In this document: in pieces, positions 26,201 to 41,200 of the stretch
How positions within the stretch are numbered: position 1 is the first letter of the stretch
Layout of the letters: the number at the start of each line of letters is the position of its first letter
The notes under the pieces: model-generated
Databases searched by the model: none
The model's input: the letters and a program-made list of their open reading frames with translations, nothing else
What the model was told of the DNA's origin: nothing
Position numbers and translations under genes: made by a program
DNA from: Fragum whitleyi
Taxonomy: Eukaryota > Mollusca > Bivalvia > Cardiida > Cardiidae
Direction: 5' to 3'
NCBI GenBank assembly: GCA_948146395.1
Contig: OX411555.1
Location: 38,355,565-38,419,564, forward strand
Length of the DNA: 64,000 bases

Positions 26201-29200
26201 TCCAAAATAAAAAAAAATCCAATTACTCACAAAGGTATTTCTCTAATACACTTGTACTGGAGCTTATGCTAGAATAAGGGCAATGAATTGAAAAAAAGGT
26301 GCAATATTCAAGACTAGACATGAAATATAAGATTAATCCTTTCACATTTTATTGAACAAAACTCAATCTGTCTTTTTCTTTGTACTTGTCGGTCAGTCTT
26401 TGGGTTGGTTGGTTGGTCCTTGTGTAGACCTTTTTGTATGTTTCATATCTCAAAAAGTATGTAAGCTAGTATCATGAAACTTCACAGATGGATAGATCTT
26501 ATTGAGTAGAAGTGCAGTGCACAAGAACTATAACTCTACTCATCATATTTCGTGAGTTATAATACCTCTTGTTGATTGACAAAGAATAGGCTATTGACCT
26601 GCATTTATTGGGGCATAAATGCTCTTAAATATTTTGTTTTTAGTGAAATCCTATGTTAGGGGTTTTCATTTGAATTATCATGGCATGACAAATCCATAGA
26701 GTACCCAAAACAGGATTTGTGCGAGTTTTATTGAACAATTTTAATGTAAAACCCAAAGTGTCTCATCATCTTGTAGCTCTGTATTTCTTACAGGTACCTG
26801 GAATTTTCAACTTTAAGGATGGTTTACCTGTACAGGTGCTTGAAGAGTTGATCAGAGACAGAGTACAGGTGAGAAGTCCTACCTTGGGTTAAGGTAGTGG
26901 ACCAGTAATAGTTCCACAATATTTCAAAAAACATGATCTTTCATAATGACAACCAAGATTTCCTAGTGAAAATCATCAGGAAAACTCGGTTAACATGGTT
27001 TAAGTTCATTACTTCTGAAATTTGGCAGAACTTATACAGGTCCATTACCTTAAGAAAGACAAAACGGTGTTAACTGTTTACAAAGTACATCCCTCTTTGA
27101 GTTCAAGTGCAAAGCGGAGTAATATTTACAGTTTGTACTTGTTTTGTTTCCTACAGAAAGTAGTTATATGAAAACTGCTATATATTCTTATAAATCATAA
27201 TCTATGGTTAAGAGATAAAGTGATGTTAGTAAAATCCCTGGAGTGGCATTTGATCTTGGTTTTTCATTGACCCCCACAATTGGATTCTTCAATAAACAGT
27301 AAATGGTGAGAAACAAGTCAGAGTTTTAAGAATTTTTAACCTAAGTCAAAAGATAAAAAAAAAGAATGAGTGTGTAAAAGGACTTATTTTTAGTGTGATA
27401 ATAGCGCAATATTTATAGTTTTATTGTTTTGTGACCAGATACATTTAAAGAATCGGTGCAAAATGAAACTGCCAAGAATCTTTGAATTTTGATTCATCTA
27501 ATCTTATTTTACCTTTACACAGAGTAACGAAATTGCCATGCCTGACTTATCTTACTTGGACTTTTTAACCTGCGGATAAGTTGATTTCCTTGGAAACTTG
27601 TCCAAGGATAAGTGTATCTTGTTTTAAGAACAAAGGTACAGACCAGTAAAGGGGGCTTCATGTTACTTTAACTAACTGTCAGTATTAAAAAGAAATATTA
27701 AGTTTGTTTTCAATACTTGTTTATCTCTAGCATGATGAAAAGGTATCTTTATTTCAAAATAAGAATATCTAAAAATTAGGACAACTAAATTTTCAAGTCA
27801 TGTCATTTGATTGTGGTAGGTTGACAATCTGATGATGTTGGCTGATGGGGATCAAATGTTGTCATAGAGATCTCTATAAGCTGACTATACAGGCCTATAC
27901 AGACATTAAGCCATTTAAAACTTAATGTATGTCAATGTGTTATTTGATTGTTGTAGGTTGACAATTTAGTGGTGTTGTCTGGTGGAGACCAAATGTTGTC
28001 ACAGAGATCTCTATTAGCTGACTATACAGGCCTATACAGACATTTAGTCAATGAAAACTTGCTGTATGTCAATGTGTCATTCGCTGGAAAATCTTGTGGG
28101 TATGTATGAAAACTTACTGTATGTCAATGTGTCATTTGCTTGCAAATCTTGTTGGTATGTATGAAAACTTACTGTATGTCAATGTGTCATTTGCTGGCAA
28201 ATCTTGTGGGTATGTATGAAAACTTACTGTATGTCAATGTGTCATTTGCTGGCAAATCTTGTGGGTATGTATGAAAACTTACTGTATGCCAATGTGTCAT
28301 TTGCTTGCAAATCTTGTTGGTATGTATGAAAACTTACTGTATGTCAATGTGTTATTCACTGGCAAATCTTGTGGGTTTGTATGAAAACTTACTGTATGTG
28401 AATGTGCCATTAGCTTGCAAATCTTGTTGGTATGAATGAAAACTTACTGTCTGTCAATGTGTCATTTGCTGGCAAATCTTATGGGTATGTATGAAAACTT
28501 ACTATATGTCAATGTGTCATTCACTGGCAAATCTTGTGGGTATGTATGAAAACTTACTGTAAGTCAATGTGTCATTCGCTGGCAAATCATGTGGGTATGT
28601 ATATATTACAAACTTTTTTGCGTCTGAAAGTCATATATTATAATTCATGGGAACCATGTCAAATTAAGATCCTGGATTAAATTCTTCTCTCACTGTGTAA
28701 ATCTGTGTGACAATTATAGAATAACTAATTCTTATTGTTGTTTATTGAAAATTTAACCACGTTTCTGAGTTCTAAGGCAAAATAAATAATCCACGAGATT
28801 TAAAGCTAAAGCTCTTGTGGATTATTTATTGAGCCTTTGAACTCAGAAACACGGTTAAATTTTCAAAAAATAACAGTTTAAAATTTATTATTATAATTCT
28901 ATCATGACTAAATTTTCACTATTCCACAGGAAATAATCGCAAAGATACCAAGTCTAACAACTGTCAATTATTCATTATTTCATTTGATAATGCACTCTAT
29001 TCTTTTTCACCAAATTAGCGGCGGCAAGCAATAATAAGCTCTAGATTCTTTTAAATTTGGCCCTAAATTTGAATAAGAAAAAAGACAAAATTACATACAT
29101 TATTATTCTTAATTTGTTTTTGTTAATATAAGCATACAAACAAATGCATCTATCACGCTATCTTCAATCCAAAATTTCAAGTGGACCAGGTATTCATTTT

Positions 29201-32200
29201 TACCGCATCAAGTGAACTTCAGTGGGGGCGCAGGCTAGGGGTAGGAAAAAGCCTAAATGCTAATAGCTAAGAACCTCAAATACCTAAATAAGAAACAGTA
29301 TTTAACAATCAAACTACCAAACAAAGTTAAGATAACTTAAGAATTGAAAACAAATGCGATGTATTTTCTTGTCAATCGCCCATCTCCACTTTATTTTCAC
29401 GATTTTGTTGTTGTGAAGTTAAAAGCAAACATCAATTCAATATCATCCTGGTTATTTATCACAAGGTGAACATAGATTACGACTAGATTCAAAGTTTCTG
29501 TCTCTAAAAATACAACTCCTTTGACAATGGTCGAGTAAAGTACACTTTTTAATTTCTCAATCCATCCTGTTAAAGAAAACTTGTGTAAACAATACTCGTC
29601 ATAATTTTAAACTACGTCATGAACTATGTCACCGATAAAATATAATTCACCAAAGTTAATTTGAGAGTCTTGCAAAGTATAATACCCCTACACTTATTTG
29701 ACAGCCTTTAATTATTTTCGTTATGTAGACAAAATTGAGTTTTTTTATCAGGTTGCCTTGTCAACATTCTTTACCTAATGTGACATCAATGAAGATTTAT
29801 TCATGGGGAAATGGAACAGCCACTCAGAACTTTTTTTCAACAATTGGCGCCCATTTAACCATGATGCGACTGCATGCTTTGTATAGACACAAAATCATGT
29901 GCCATGATAGAATTTTGTTCAGATAACTTTTACCAGATATAACCTACAACAGTATTATGTTGTTGTGACCAGTAACCCTTACACATTTTCTCAAAGTGCG
30001 TCATTTTGCATGTGTTTGCTATGCAACAAACGACACTGTTTGTTTATTTTGGCTCCACTTTGATAAGGTCAAATAGAGTGAATGAACAAAAAAGCAGGGA
30101 ATAAATTTCTGGTAATTTAACTAGTTTGGGGGTAATAGTGCTAATCTATCATTTTTTCTCGATTATCCATGAAAAGCATTAAAGAAAGTATGTTAATGAT
30201 TACAACACTGTTATGCCCCCATTCAAAGAAAAGGGGTATATTGCTTTGCACTTGTCAGTCCATCGGTCAGACAGTCCTGACTGTTTTTTGTCAGGTGCAT
30301 ATCTCAAAAAGTATGCAAGCTAGAATTACGAAACTTCACAGATAGATAGATCTCATTGAGGAGAATGTGCAGTGCACAAGAACTATAACTCTACTTATCA
30401 TGTTTTGTGAGTAATCGCCCTTTGTTGATTTACAAAGAATAGGGCATCGACCTCCTTTTATCAGGGGCATAAATGTAAGACAAACATTTCTTGTTTTATA
30501 GGTTTGACACTAGTATACTGCCAGAGCATGACAATAACATCTACATCTCTGGATTTAGTGATCAAATACTCAGGTAAGATATTATCATTCTCAAATTTGT
30601 TGATTCTTCTTTTATACTTCTCTCTTCCTTCACACACTAAGTAAAAAGAAAGACTGATTTTACCATGTCTGTCAAAGCATTCATGTCTATATCTTGACAG
30701 TATCCTTGACTCAAAACATTTACCCACCAAATCAATAGCTCAGCGCAAAACAGTTGTAACTTCCTACATGTTTAAAGGGAGTTACAACTGTTTGCGCTAA
30801 GCCATCGAAATGCAATGTTTAACTCTTTAGGCATGTGACTCCTTACCATGAGGTCTGTGGTGGGAGCCCCATGGCCACTGGGTTGTGGATTAAGCACTTA
30901 ATAGCGAGTCCCCATTATCCAAGCTTTTGAATTAGATATTAGTAGGTCTAAACCACAGCCTCTCTCTCAGGGTCGTGAATACATATGGATCAAGAGCAAC
31001 TCTATAAACTAAGACCTTTGTTGTTATCAAATTAAAATAAGTCGGTACAGAGGAATCGCTTAATAGCAACACGTAATTGTCAGAAGAATGTTGCTATTTA
31101 GTGGGGGTTTCTATTATCCGATAATCGCGTTTCAGTCAGTATCCAAATCTCAGAAATGTACAAGTACATAGTCGGCATTAGAATCAATGCAAACATGTAT
31201 AAATGCATGTACATTTGGCCAGTCTGATCTATGCTTATTTTTGTGTCCCCTTTTAATGGTATGAAAATTGAAAAAAAAAGGTAGTTTTGATATTTATTTA
31301 CATCTTTTTCAATCAATCATCCACAGGATGGATGGCTTTCAAATCTTAAGGTTGCTGATTGGTAAGAATTAAAAGTTCTGACGTGAATATGGTTTGCGAA
31401 AACAAAATACCTTTTTAAAGCTATATGTTTAAATCGAATATTTATGTAATTTAACAAGACTCCTGAGTTCACACAAGAGAAAAGTGTGTCATTGTGTAAA
31501 CAAAAATGACCTCGACCATGCCAGGTGTTTGGCAGCGCCTTTGAAGTCAGGTCATTCCTTGAGAAATTTATAGAGTGGTGTCATATTGAAAATGGATTAG
31601 ACAAGAAAGCTAATGATTTTCTCAGGTCTTTATGGCTTGGATAATTTGATAAGGATTATAATTTTAAATTTGACGTAAGTAATTTTCGCTGACTTCATGA
31701 CATTTTTGTCCTAACCCTGGCGATACTTGCAGGCGCTATTCGCTGTTATCCAAAAGATTGAAAAATGGAAAAAGAAAACAGGTTCAATGCAATCGGTCAT
31801 CTGAATAACTGTCGGAAACACTCGAAAAATAAAAAAAAAAATGCAAAGCAGAGTATTGGTTCAAACACTTAATCAACATAATCAAATAACAATTACCAAT
31901 CGGGTAAACAACTTGACATGTTGATGCGTGTATGTGTACTTTTGGAATCCCTGTGACGCCAGGAAATTAAAGTAAAACTGGTTAATTTGGATGTTGATAA
32001 ATTTTGTCCCAATGAAAACTCCCGATTGTTTCTTACCTTATATCCGATAAAAAAGGGTCCTGGTGCAAAAAAAAACACGGGAGTTTCTATTATCAGAGTT
32101 CTGAATATCCGATGAATTTTACATAGTCTGAAGAACAAATGGTTTTGTGCTGGAGGAAAAGTTGCTAATAACTGAAATCCCTATTATCCGAGTTGCTAAT

Positions 32201-35200
32201 AAAGGGATTCTACTTTATATGCTGAACATTTGTTTCCTAAAAAGTTGTCCCATTGCTTTGGTGTCATAAAGGTATATGATCATGGCTTTAATTGTATTTT
32301 GTGTAAAAATTTTAAGATGGTTGTTAAAGTACAGTTGGTAGTGCGTCAGACTGTCAGGCTTAATAGGTCCAAGGTTTGATTCCCAACAGCAGCACCCATC
32401 CTTTTTGACTTTTTGTCTTCCAAAAAATGGTTTATAATGTAAAACCTATGGGATAACAGCTGAAGATTGCACTGGTGCTCCAGCCTCTCGCAATATAACT
32501 GTAAGATTGTTGAAAACAAGGTAAAACCTCATTCAAACATAAAAAAAAACAATTTAAAGATTTAAGATGCTCAATATTTATGCCTTGTGCACATGTGAAA
32601 TTTTTGGAAATTTCACACACAGACTGGCTAGTGTTTATTTATTTTATTGATTATACATATTTTAGGTCAAGTGACAAGGTAATAGTTACATTTAAGCTTT
32701 GTTTTAAATCCATGTTGTGAAATGTTTGCAAAATAAGTTAAATTATAAACTCTATGTTAGTGATCAATGAGTTACAACTCGATTTCAAATGTTCAGGTTT
32801 ATAGCTGAGAGAGGAGAGGGTGGCCAGTTACGTTATATTGAGATGATCGATGAGAAATATAACCTGAAGGTCTTACCAGCCGTGCAGAATGATTCCAAAC
32901 CAACAGCACCCAAGATCACAGACCCACCCAGGGCTCTGCCCATTACACAACAAGCACCATGGTAAGATGTATAAAAGATAAAATGATATTGATGGCTCAG
33001 TCTGAAACAGTTGTAACTGCCTATATGTTTATGGGCTGTTATAATTGTTTCAAGCTGAGTCATTGATGTCTGACCTTTCATTTAAAAAAGACCATCTTGG
33101 AATTTTGCATAGGAAATATTGGAAAAGGACATTTTAATAAGAACAGGTCAACCAGAAGTATTTTTTCAATACCATTTAGATATTTGGGGGATTTTTTTTT
33201 TACAAATTTAAAGGAACAATTTTTCGAAAAGGTATTATTAATGGAATTGGTTCATGACATACACAAATATTTTGAAGCTAAAAAGTGCATTGCATAATCA
33301 TACAGTGTGATTATGTTTTTAGTTTCATACCTCCATGAAGTCAACAAATATACTCTTCATCTTTTAAATAACTAATACGAATTTTTACAGTTGGAGATCA
33401 GCCCGTGTTTTTATTTCCTCCACATTCAAAGATATGCATGGAGAGAGAGACTTATTGACAAGATTTGTGTTCCCAGAGTTAAGGGCCCTTGGAAAGAAAC
33501 ATTTCATCAATGTGTATGAGGTAGATCTTAGATGGGGAGTGACAGAGGAGGATACAAGGAGTAACAAGTAAGAAGAAAGATAATTATGTCTTTGTATATC
33601 ATACAATGAAGCCTGTATTGACCTGATATTACCTGTCTGCTAACATAACATGATATTGAGCATTTTTTTAGGATAATTAGCATACACTTTCACCTGAATT
33701 TCTTTGATTTTTAGGATTAACCGCAATTAAGCACTGAAAAATGATTGCATAATAAATAGAATAATATAATAGTGTCTTAAAATATCAATGTATCTGGTCT
33801 TGGCTACGAGAAATTATCATGACTCAGCAAAGCCTCGGCATGATAAATTCTCCCAACCCTCAACCCCATAACATAGATATTTTAAGACACCAACATATTA
33901 TTCTCTATATATCTGCCAAGTGTAGCCAAATGATAACATAATATTAATGACATAGGACAATCCAAATTAGTTTCCACATTGAAAAACAAGACCTCTAAAT
34001 GTAGATGTGGGTATTTGGTTGTCTGATGCTGCCATATGTTTGGGATGCAACAAGATTTCCCAATGTAGCTATAGGTACTCCTCTCTTTTGAAAGTTTGTT
34101 CAAATAAAAAAGAGTACCTTTACTTGATCCTTTCATGAACTTCTTCATCTCAACCATAGAGCTAGATATTGGACTAGAAAGTCATGCAAAAAAATCATTT
34201 ACAATAATCCCCTCATTAGTATAAGTTGCTAATTTGTTGTTAAGCAGATGCTAGTATGAAGGCATAGGGTATTTAAAAGGGGAAATTTTGAATTTACAAT
34301 TCTAGTAATGACACTTGTTTTGAATTTAGACAGTGCTATACAAGATTGCCAACTGTTGATTTTCAGAACACTGGAGCTATGTTTAACAGAGATATCAAAA
34401 TGCAGATTTTTCGTCGGTCTGTTGGGTGAGCGATATGGCTGGGTACCAGACAAGTACGTGGTTCCTGATACGCCTGAGTTTGACTGGGTCCGTAATTATC
34501 CTGCTGGAGCCTCGGTGACAGAACTTGAGATGTATTGTGCTGCATTGTCTAACAGTCAACAGTTGAGGGATAGGGCTTTCTTCTACCTCAGAGATCCTGG
34601 CTTTGAAAAGTAAGAAATTTGTATCCTTCCATTTTCTTGTAACTTTTGTTTAGCAGGATAAATGAATAGGATTGTTGGTAAGTTGTGTGAAAATGTGTAT
34701 GTCTTTCTCACTGTCCATCAAAGTTTCTAACCGTAATTTTTTGTAAATTTTGTTAGAGGTCATTCAAATTCTATGTTGTGGGCACTCATGGGAATAGTCT
34801 CATCAAGACAATTCCAATAAGAACCCATAACATAGGTTTAAATGTGAAATAAAAGATATAGATTGCTATCATTCCCTTTTATCTCGGATTCTGACCTTTC
34901 CCCCAGTTTTGGAATGCTAAGATCACACTGAAGGTCAAGGTCAAATTTTTGTTTGTTGTACAGCTTCTACGATTTTTTTTCATTGATTTCAAAATAAAAT
35001 GACACAGACAACCTCCTAGAGGAGTAGAAGTGTGTTTAAACTAGCTAAGCAGAGGTCAAGATAAAATTTCAAGGTCAAGCATAAGCAAGCTTGACAAGTG
35101 TTGTCCCTGGACAACTATTCTAGATTCTCATTCTGATATTACTTTAAATGTGAGTTTATTTCGAGGGGTCTGTGCAACACTATGAATATATAGGCACTTA

Positions 35201-38200
35201 CACTAGTATTGCACTGACCCCTGGATTTGTATTTTAAGGGATATTCCAAAAGACTACAAACCAGATTTTGTGTCTGAGAACCCAACAAGTAAACAGAAAA
35301 TGGACAGTTTAAAAGCTAGAATAAAGAAGAGTGGATTAGAGGTGTTTGATGGGTGAGTTAGCAATTTACCAAAGCATGATGAAAAAAATGATAAAATTAT
35401 TAATCTTGCCTTCTCAATCAAAGGAAAATCAGTTCAAGCAGATAGGCAAAATTCATGCTGCATAATTACCCATCCTCATATTTGCATATTAGGCCTGGTA
35501 CCATAAAATGGCTGAGTCTGAGCTCAATTCAGTAAATAAGAAAAACAAGTTGAACACTGAAAAAAAATAAACAAAGTATTTTTACTCACTGGCATTTTTT
35601 TTTAATTGTCCAGGTATTGGGAATAGGATTTTGGACTGATAGTTTAGAGCTATTTTGTACATGTGCCTCAAGTAATGGATAATAGGTGATAATTAATCTG
35701 ATTAATAAGGGTAAAAGTATTTGATTTAAGACTTAACATTTTCAAAACTGTTTGTAACATATTTCAGTTATCCGTGTAGTTGGGGTGGTGTTGTAGATGG
35801 AAAACCAATTACAGGGGGACTTGAACAGTTTGGTATGAGGACTCTTAACAACTTGTGGAATGCTATCCTTAAGGAATATCCAGACCAGGTTTGTAGTGCA
35901 GAATGTACAAACATACTTTTTGTTATGTCCCTGCCTATAATGGCCACAGGCATATAGAGTTTGTGTATGTGTGTTTGTGTGGCTTAGAGGGTGGGTGTAT
36001 GCCTCATTCTTGTTCAGAGTATAGCTTCTATATTTATCAAGGAATTTAAATCAACTTGGCACAGTTGTTCCCCTGGGTGAGTCCTAGTGTCATGTTAAGA
36101 GTTTGTCCAAATACACCCAATGTCAAGGTCATGGCTGAAGGTCAAATTGGTCACAGATAAAATTTGAGCATTAAATTTTGTGGGGCCGCATACTTGTTTT
36201 AGACACATTTTAGGTCATGAATAAAAGAATACATTAATAGGAAAGGAAATCTTTCAAACCGATTGAGAATGGAAATGTAAATAACCAAAGTAGAAGCAAA
36301 TGAAGAAAAAAATGATAATGCAGGATTTTAGGGGTTGACAATTATATAGAGGATAATTGTTTGTTTCAGCATAAAATTGATTTATCTTTTATGCTTTCGG
36401 TTGTTTATCGAGAAATAACGGTAGATTATCACTTGATAATCTCACTGCAAAAGCAGTGAAATTTTCAAAAACTTATACCCTGCTTTTGTGCAGTTCATCT
36501 GACATCATCTATGCGGGGCGAAATAAGTGACGTCACAATGAACATTGCATGGCAATCAGGCACAAAATGATGCTCTTTATGAAAATATGTCCTAGAAATG
36601 TTGCATTTCGTCTCATTTTTGCATTAAAGAAATAGAATAATTGTTTGTTTTTCATGTAAGATTGATAAATATTTCATTTTGTGAACAACAAAAGCTATAT
36701 TTTCACTCATTTGTGAAAATATAGCTTTTATTGTTCACTCAATGAAATATAAATCAATTTTACACTGAAACAAACTATCATCCTCTATATCTTTCATAGA
36801 GTGAACAACAAAAGATACATTCTGACAAGTGGCGGAACCTCAGTAGAAATTTATCTTTTGTTGTTCATGAAATAAAAGATTTGTAGATCTTACTTGAAAA
36901 ACAAATGATTATTTTGTTTCTATAAAGCAAAAATGTGAGGATTGTCAAAATATTGGGATATTTTGTTTTAAAGCCCATGATTGCCAGGCAAGGTTATGAC
37001 ATAGGTAAAATTGACATTGCTTAGTTGACATCAAACATAGTGGCATGAATAAAATCATGGTTTAATCTTTTGGTAATTTCACTGCTTTTGATAAACTATG
37101 AAATCTCTATTTTCCACTAGAATGCATTAAAGAAATCTTTCTAATGAATATTTCAGGATGCAGTACTGGATGAAAACAGTCATTCTACCAAACTACATGA
37201 AGCCTTTGTAGAGAGTAAGAAAGCACAGTTTGTTGGCAGAAAGAAACTTGTTAAAGAGAGTCTTAAAGTCCTGTCAGAAACTAAGTCTGGACTCATCTGT
37301 CTGTCTGGTAAACCTGGGACTGGTAAAACTGCTTTACTGGTAGGTAGCTTGATTGTCTATTGGTTCATTAAAGTTAAAAAGAAATTTCTTAAGGTGGTAA
37401 TGGACAGCGGCCTCCCGACTCTGTAAACCGGAAGTGGGTTTTTGTTTATTTTACGGCTCTTTTTGCGCGTTGTTTAAAAAGAACAGTTTTTACAAGATTT
37501 TACTTATGGAGATAACGTAGAAAAATGATGGTAAAATTTCACAAGTTTGCTTCTTTTCAACATTTGATATCAATTGAATGACTGTATCATTGAAATAAAT
37601 AATGAATATACGTTTTAAGGTCATTTTATTAGGATGTGCTACTACAAAATAAGGAAAAACTTTCTTATCTGCATGGAAAGGTATGCTGATTTTTTCACCA
37701 AATAAAGGAAAAACATGTTTTATAAACTTATTGGAAAATAAGAAAAAATCATTGGGTAATTTCTTCAAAAAATAGGTTTTTATGGCATTTTTCGTGCTTA
37801 AAATTACAAAAATTGGTGCATTTTCAACTTTTGAAGGCACATAATGCAAATGCAATTGGTCAAAGGGAAATTTCCTTGGCAACAGCCATTGTGTACATGT
37901 ATAAGGTCTATCAACATGTACGTGTTTTATAGCTATCGACTGGTACTGAGTTTATACTAAACCTAAAACTAAATTAAACGTTTTACTGAGAAATGGCCAG
38001 TACAACTCAAGGACAGACAACTCTGGCATGAAAACGAGCACGGAAAGGTACCTTCAAATTTTGATTTAATGACTATACAATATTAATCTACAACATATGT
38101 GAACAAGAAAAAAATTCATTGGGCGGAAAAAAATGACGCCATGTGTCCATTGCTACCTTAAAGCAAAAACAAAAGTCATAACAGTCAACAAAACTGGACT

Positions 38201-41200
38201 CATTGTGTCTGTCTAGTAAACTTGGAATTGCCACAATTTCTTTTTAAATGGTGTATAGACCTTCACTGTCCAGATTTGATTTAAAATAGAGAGAAAAGTA
38301 TGCTTTAAATTGACCACTATGCCTTTGTATTGAAAATGTTGTGTTGTTGTATGTCTATCTGTCTTTAATTAATTCTGTCTGTCTATCTGCAATAGACCAA
38401 AACCTTTTTAACATTTCCTATTACTTCAAGCAATATAAGGCATGATTCTCATATTTTGCATGATTATAGATCTCATTTATGTGTGAACATTGTTTATCAT
38501 GTTCAAAGACACTTCCTAGTCAGCAGGGCTTGTGTTAGTGTTTGATGTTGGGGAGTCAATGACCCCTCACTCAAGAAATTCTGGGGGTCAAATCTGAATT
38601 TAAAGGGGTCCAAACGATAGAAAAAGCAAATTAAAGTAGAATTTTGCATATTTAAGAGTCACTTTTACTGCTTCTTGTAATGATATGAAATAATTAATTT
38701 ATTGCACTTTACATAGTCATTTGTGAAAATCTTAGGTATAAAACCATGTTTTAACCCCTAGTAATTCCTCTCAAGAGGGTCAAAATGACCCCCCTGGAAG
38801 AAATTTCTAGGGCTCAAATTAAGATATTATCAGATTTTTTGGGGTCAAAACCGGGGATTAAGGGTCAAACACGAGCCCTGAGTCAGATTCATGCATTTTT
38901 TTTTTTCAGGCGAGTATATTGACAGAGTATGTTGGATCTCCAGCCTGTACCAGTTCAATCTCAGTGATGTCTCATTTTGTTGGGGCAGCTCCAGGATCTC
39001 AGCACATAGTACCTACATTGAGAAGATTGTGTTATGAGTTAAACTGTAGGTTTAGTCTGCAAATGGAGGTACCGGAAGATTATAAGTGAGTTGTTTTGTG
39101 AGTGATGAGTACTAAAAGATCAATTATAGATCCTGTTGAATGTTTGGCTTTCTTATTGAATTAAAGTGTTAGAACATTGCTTTAAAATAACTTAGGAGTT
39201 GAATTCATCTGATAAGACTTTTGATCATTTGTCAATTAAATATTTGAGCTGGGCATGACATTTCCAGCAATTTTATGTCTGTGTGATAAACATATTGGAA
39301 CAGCATTGTGACATTGTGGTTTAAAAGTTGTGAACAGAGACTTTAGGTCAATAGCCATTGAGCACAGTCTGAAGACTCTGATCAGACTGTGCGGCTGCAC
39401 AGGCTGCACAGGCTGATCTGAGTCTTATGTTGAACACATGTTGAACGGAGAAAACCTGAGGTATTGCTATAGCCTTCATGTTGTCGTAGTTGTTGTCGTC
39501 GTGCCAAAACTTTGACATTTTGTGATATCTCTGGTTGTACTGTAAGCAATTACTTGAAACTTTGCACACATCTTAACCATCAAAAGAGCAACCTATACTA
39601 TCAAGGGGGATAACTCTAGATGCATTTTGAACAAATTATGCCCCTTTTTTTGACTTATATTTTTTCCCACCATCCAGTACTCAACAGCCGAGCGTAGGCA
39701 CCCATAGGCGGTGCTCTTGTTGATTCTTAACTACATGGAGTCAACAAATATTATGCTCATATCTTATAATTTCATTGAGCAATAAAACCAACCCAATTTA
39801 TTTATTGATTTGTTGGCTGTTTGTAGCCTTATAAAGATGGATCCTAAATTTAGTTGTTGGTAAATGTCATTTGGTTATAATTTGATTTAACTTTATGATT
39901 GCAGGAACCTGGTGGCTAAGTTTGATGAGATGTTGAAGGAGTGTGCCATGATGACTGAGTCTACACTGTGTGTGTTTATGGATGGTTTAGATCATATGGA
40001 CCCAGCCTATCTTCCTCATAACCTAGACTGGATACCAGCAACATTGCCTAATGTAAGTTTTGGGATATATTTCCAGTTTACATTCCTTCTTATGCTAAAA
40101 TTTGCCATTAAAAGACAAAAAGAAAAGAAAGAAAAATAATTCAACCAAATTCTTTTGTAGAATCTTTCGTGTGCAAGAAATATTCATCTGAATTAAAACT
40201 GGTTTCAGCTAATATTTGAAATTCAGTGTTGATAACAGCAGTACTTACAGGGAAGGACACATTGTGGGAGAAGGAGAATTTACTTGCCTTAAGTAATTTT
40301 CCATTTTATGTCAATGTTTAACATAATAAATAACCTCAGATTGATACATGCTTTAAAGGTGGAACAACTGAATAAAAAAGAAGTGGTTTGCATATGTGAC
40401 CCATCACGCAAAAAGGGACCATCTGGAACTTTGTAAAATGACTATTTGAAAAAGAGATTGGGTCATTGAGCATTGGTCAACCTGAGGTCGCATTTCAAAA
40501 ATTCTTTCACTGGAAGGTAGATTAAACATTGTAGATTCAGAAAATAAGCACAATGCGAAAAGTTTCGACCCTAGTCAGTCTGTGCAAACCGCTCAGTCTG
40601 CCTAGGGTTGACACTTTACGCACTACCCAGATGGTCCATTTTCGCGTGACAGGTCACATAATTCATTTGGATTTGGGAGTCTCAATTGTAATTTTCCACT
40701 TCCATTTCCAATCAAGTCCTTCATGGTAGACAAAAGTATCAGAATTAGATTAGCCCAGACAGCATTTATGCAAATGGTACAGAGAGACAACAGTCTAAAA
40801 ATTGTCTTGTTAAAGAAGAAGAACATTCAACAGAATTCATAGTACAATGTAAATATTTTGTTTGATAAGATGAATATCATGTTTGTTTCTCCTCCTTATA
40901 GAATGTGGTATTTGTTATCACCTGTCTGACAGACAAGAAAGTTCATCAGTCCATGAAGAGGCGTAATATGACAGAGATCATTGTAGAAGGACTTGACGTG
41001 TGGGATAAGACAGAGGTGGTCAGAAATAACCTGGCAACACACAGAAAATCACTGGATGAGTCTCCATTCAATAATCAGGTAATTGATACATGGCAGCTGT
41101 CAATCAAACACAGATTGATCTATCAAATTATTCATTTTGGTAGTTTGACTTGTGATATTTTCTGGCATTCATACCAAACTTTTTAAGGTTGAGTCAATTC

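Noticed and set aside
28053..28602. A CRISPR array
   Set aside because: The units are head-to-tail without unique spacers and derive from a coding exon; this is eukaryotic DNA.
34308..34366. Extension of exon 21 to the left, where the frame is open
   Set aside because: TGATTTTCAG at 34357-34366 and the phase of exon 20 fix the exon start at 34367.
37490..37882. 130-codon minus-strand ORF as a transposase or host gene
   Set aside because: Lies inside the non-coding family I element, is rich in Phe/Ile/Lys from AT-rich sequence, and shows no DDD-type or other motif.
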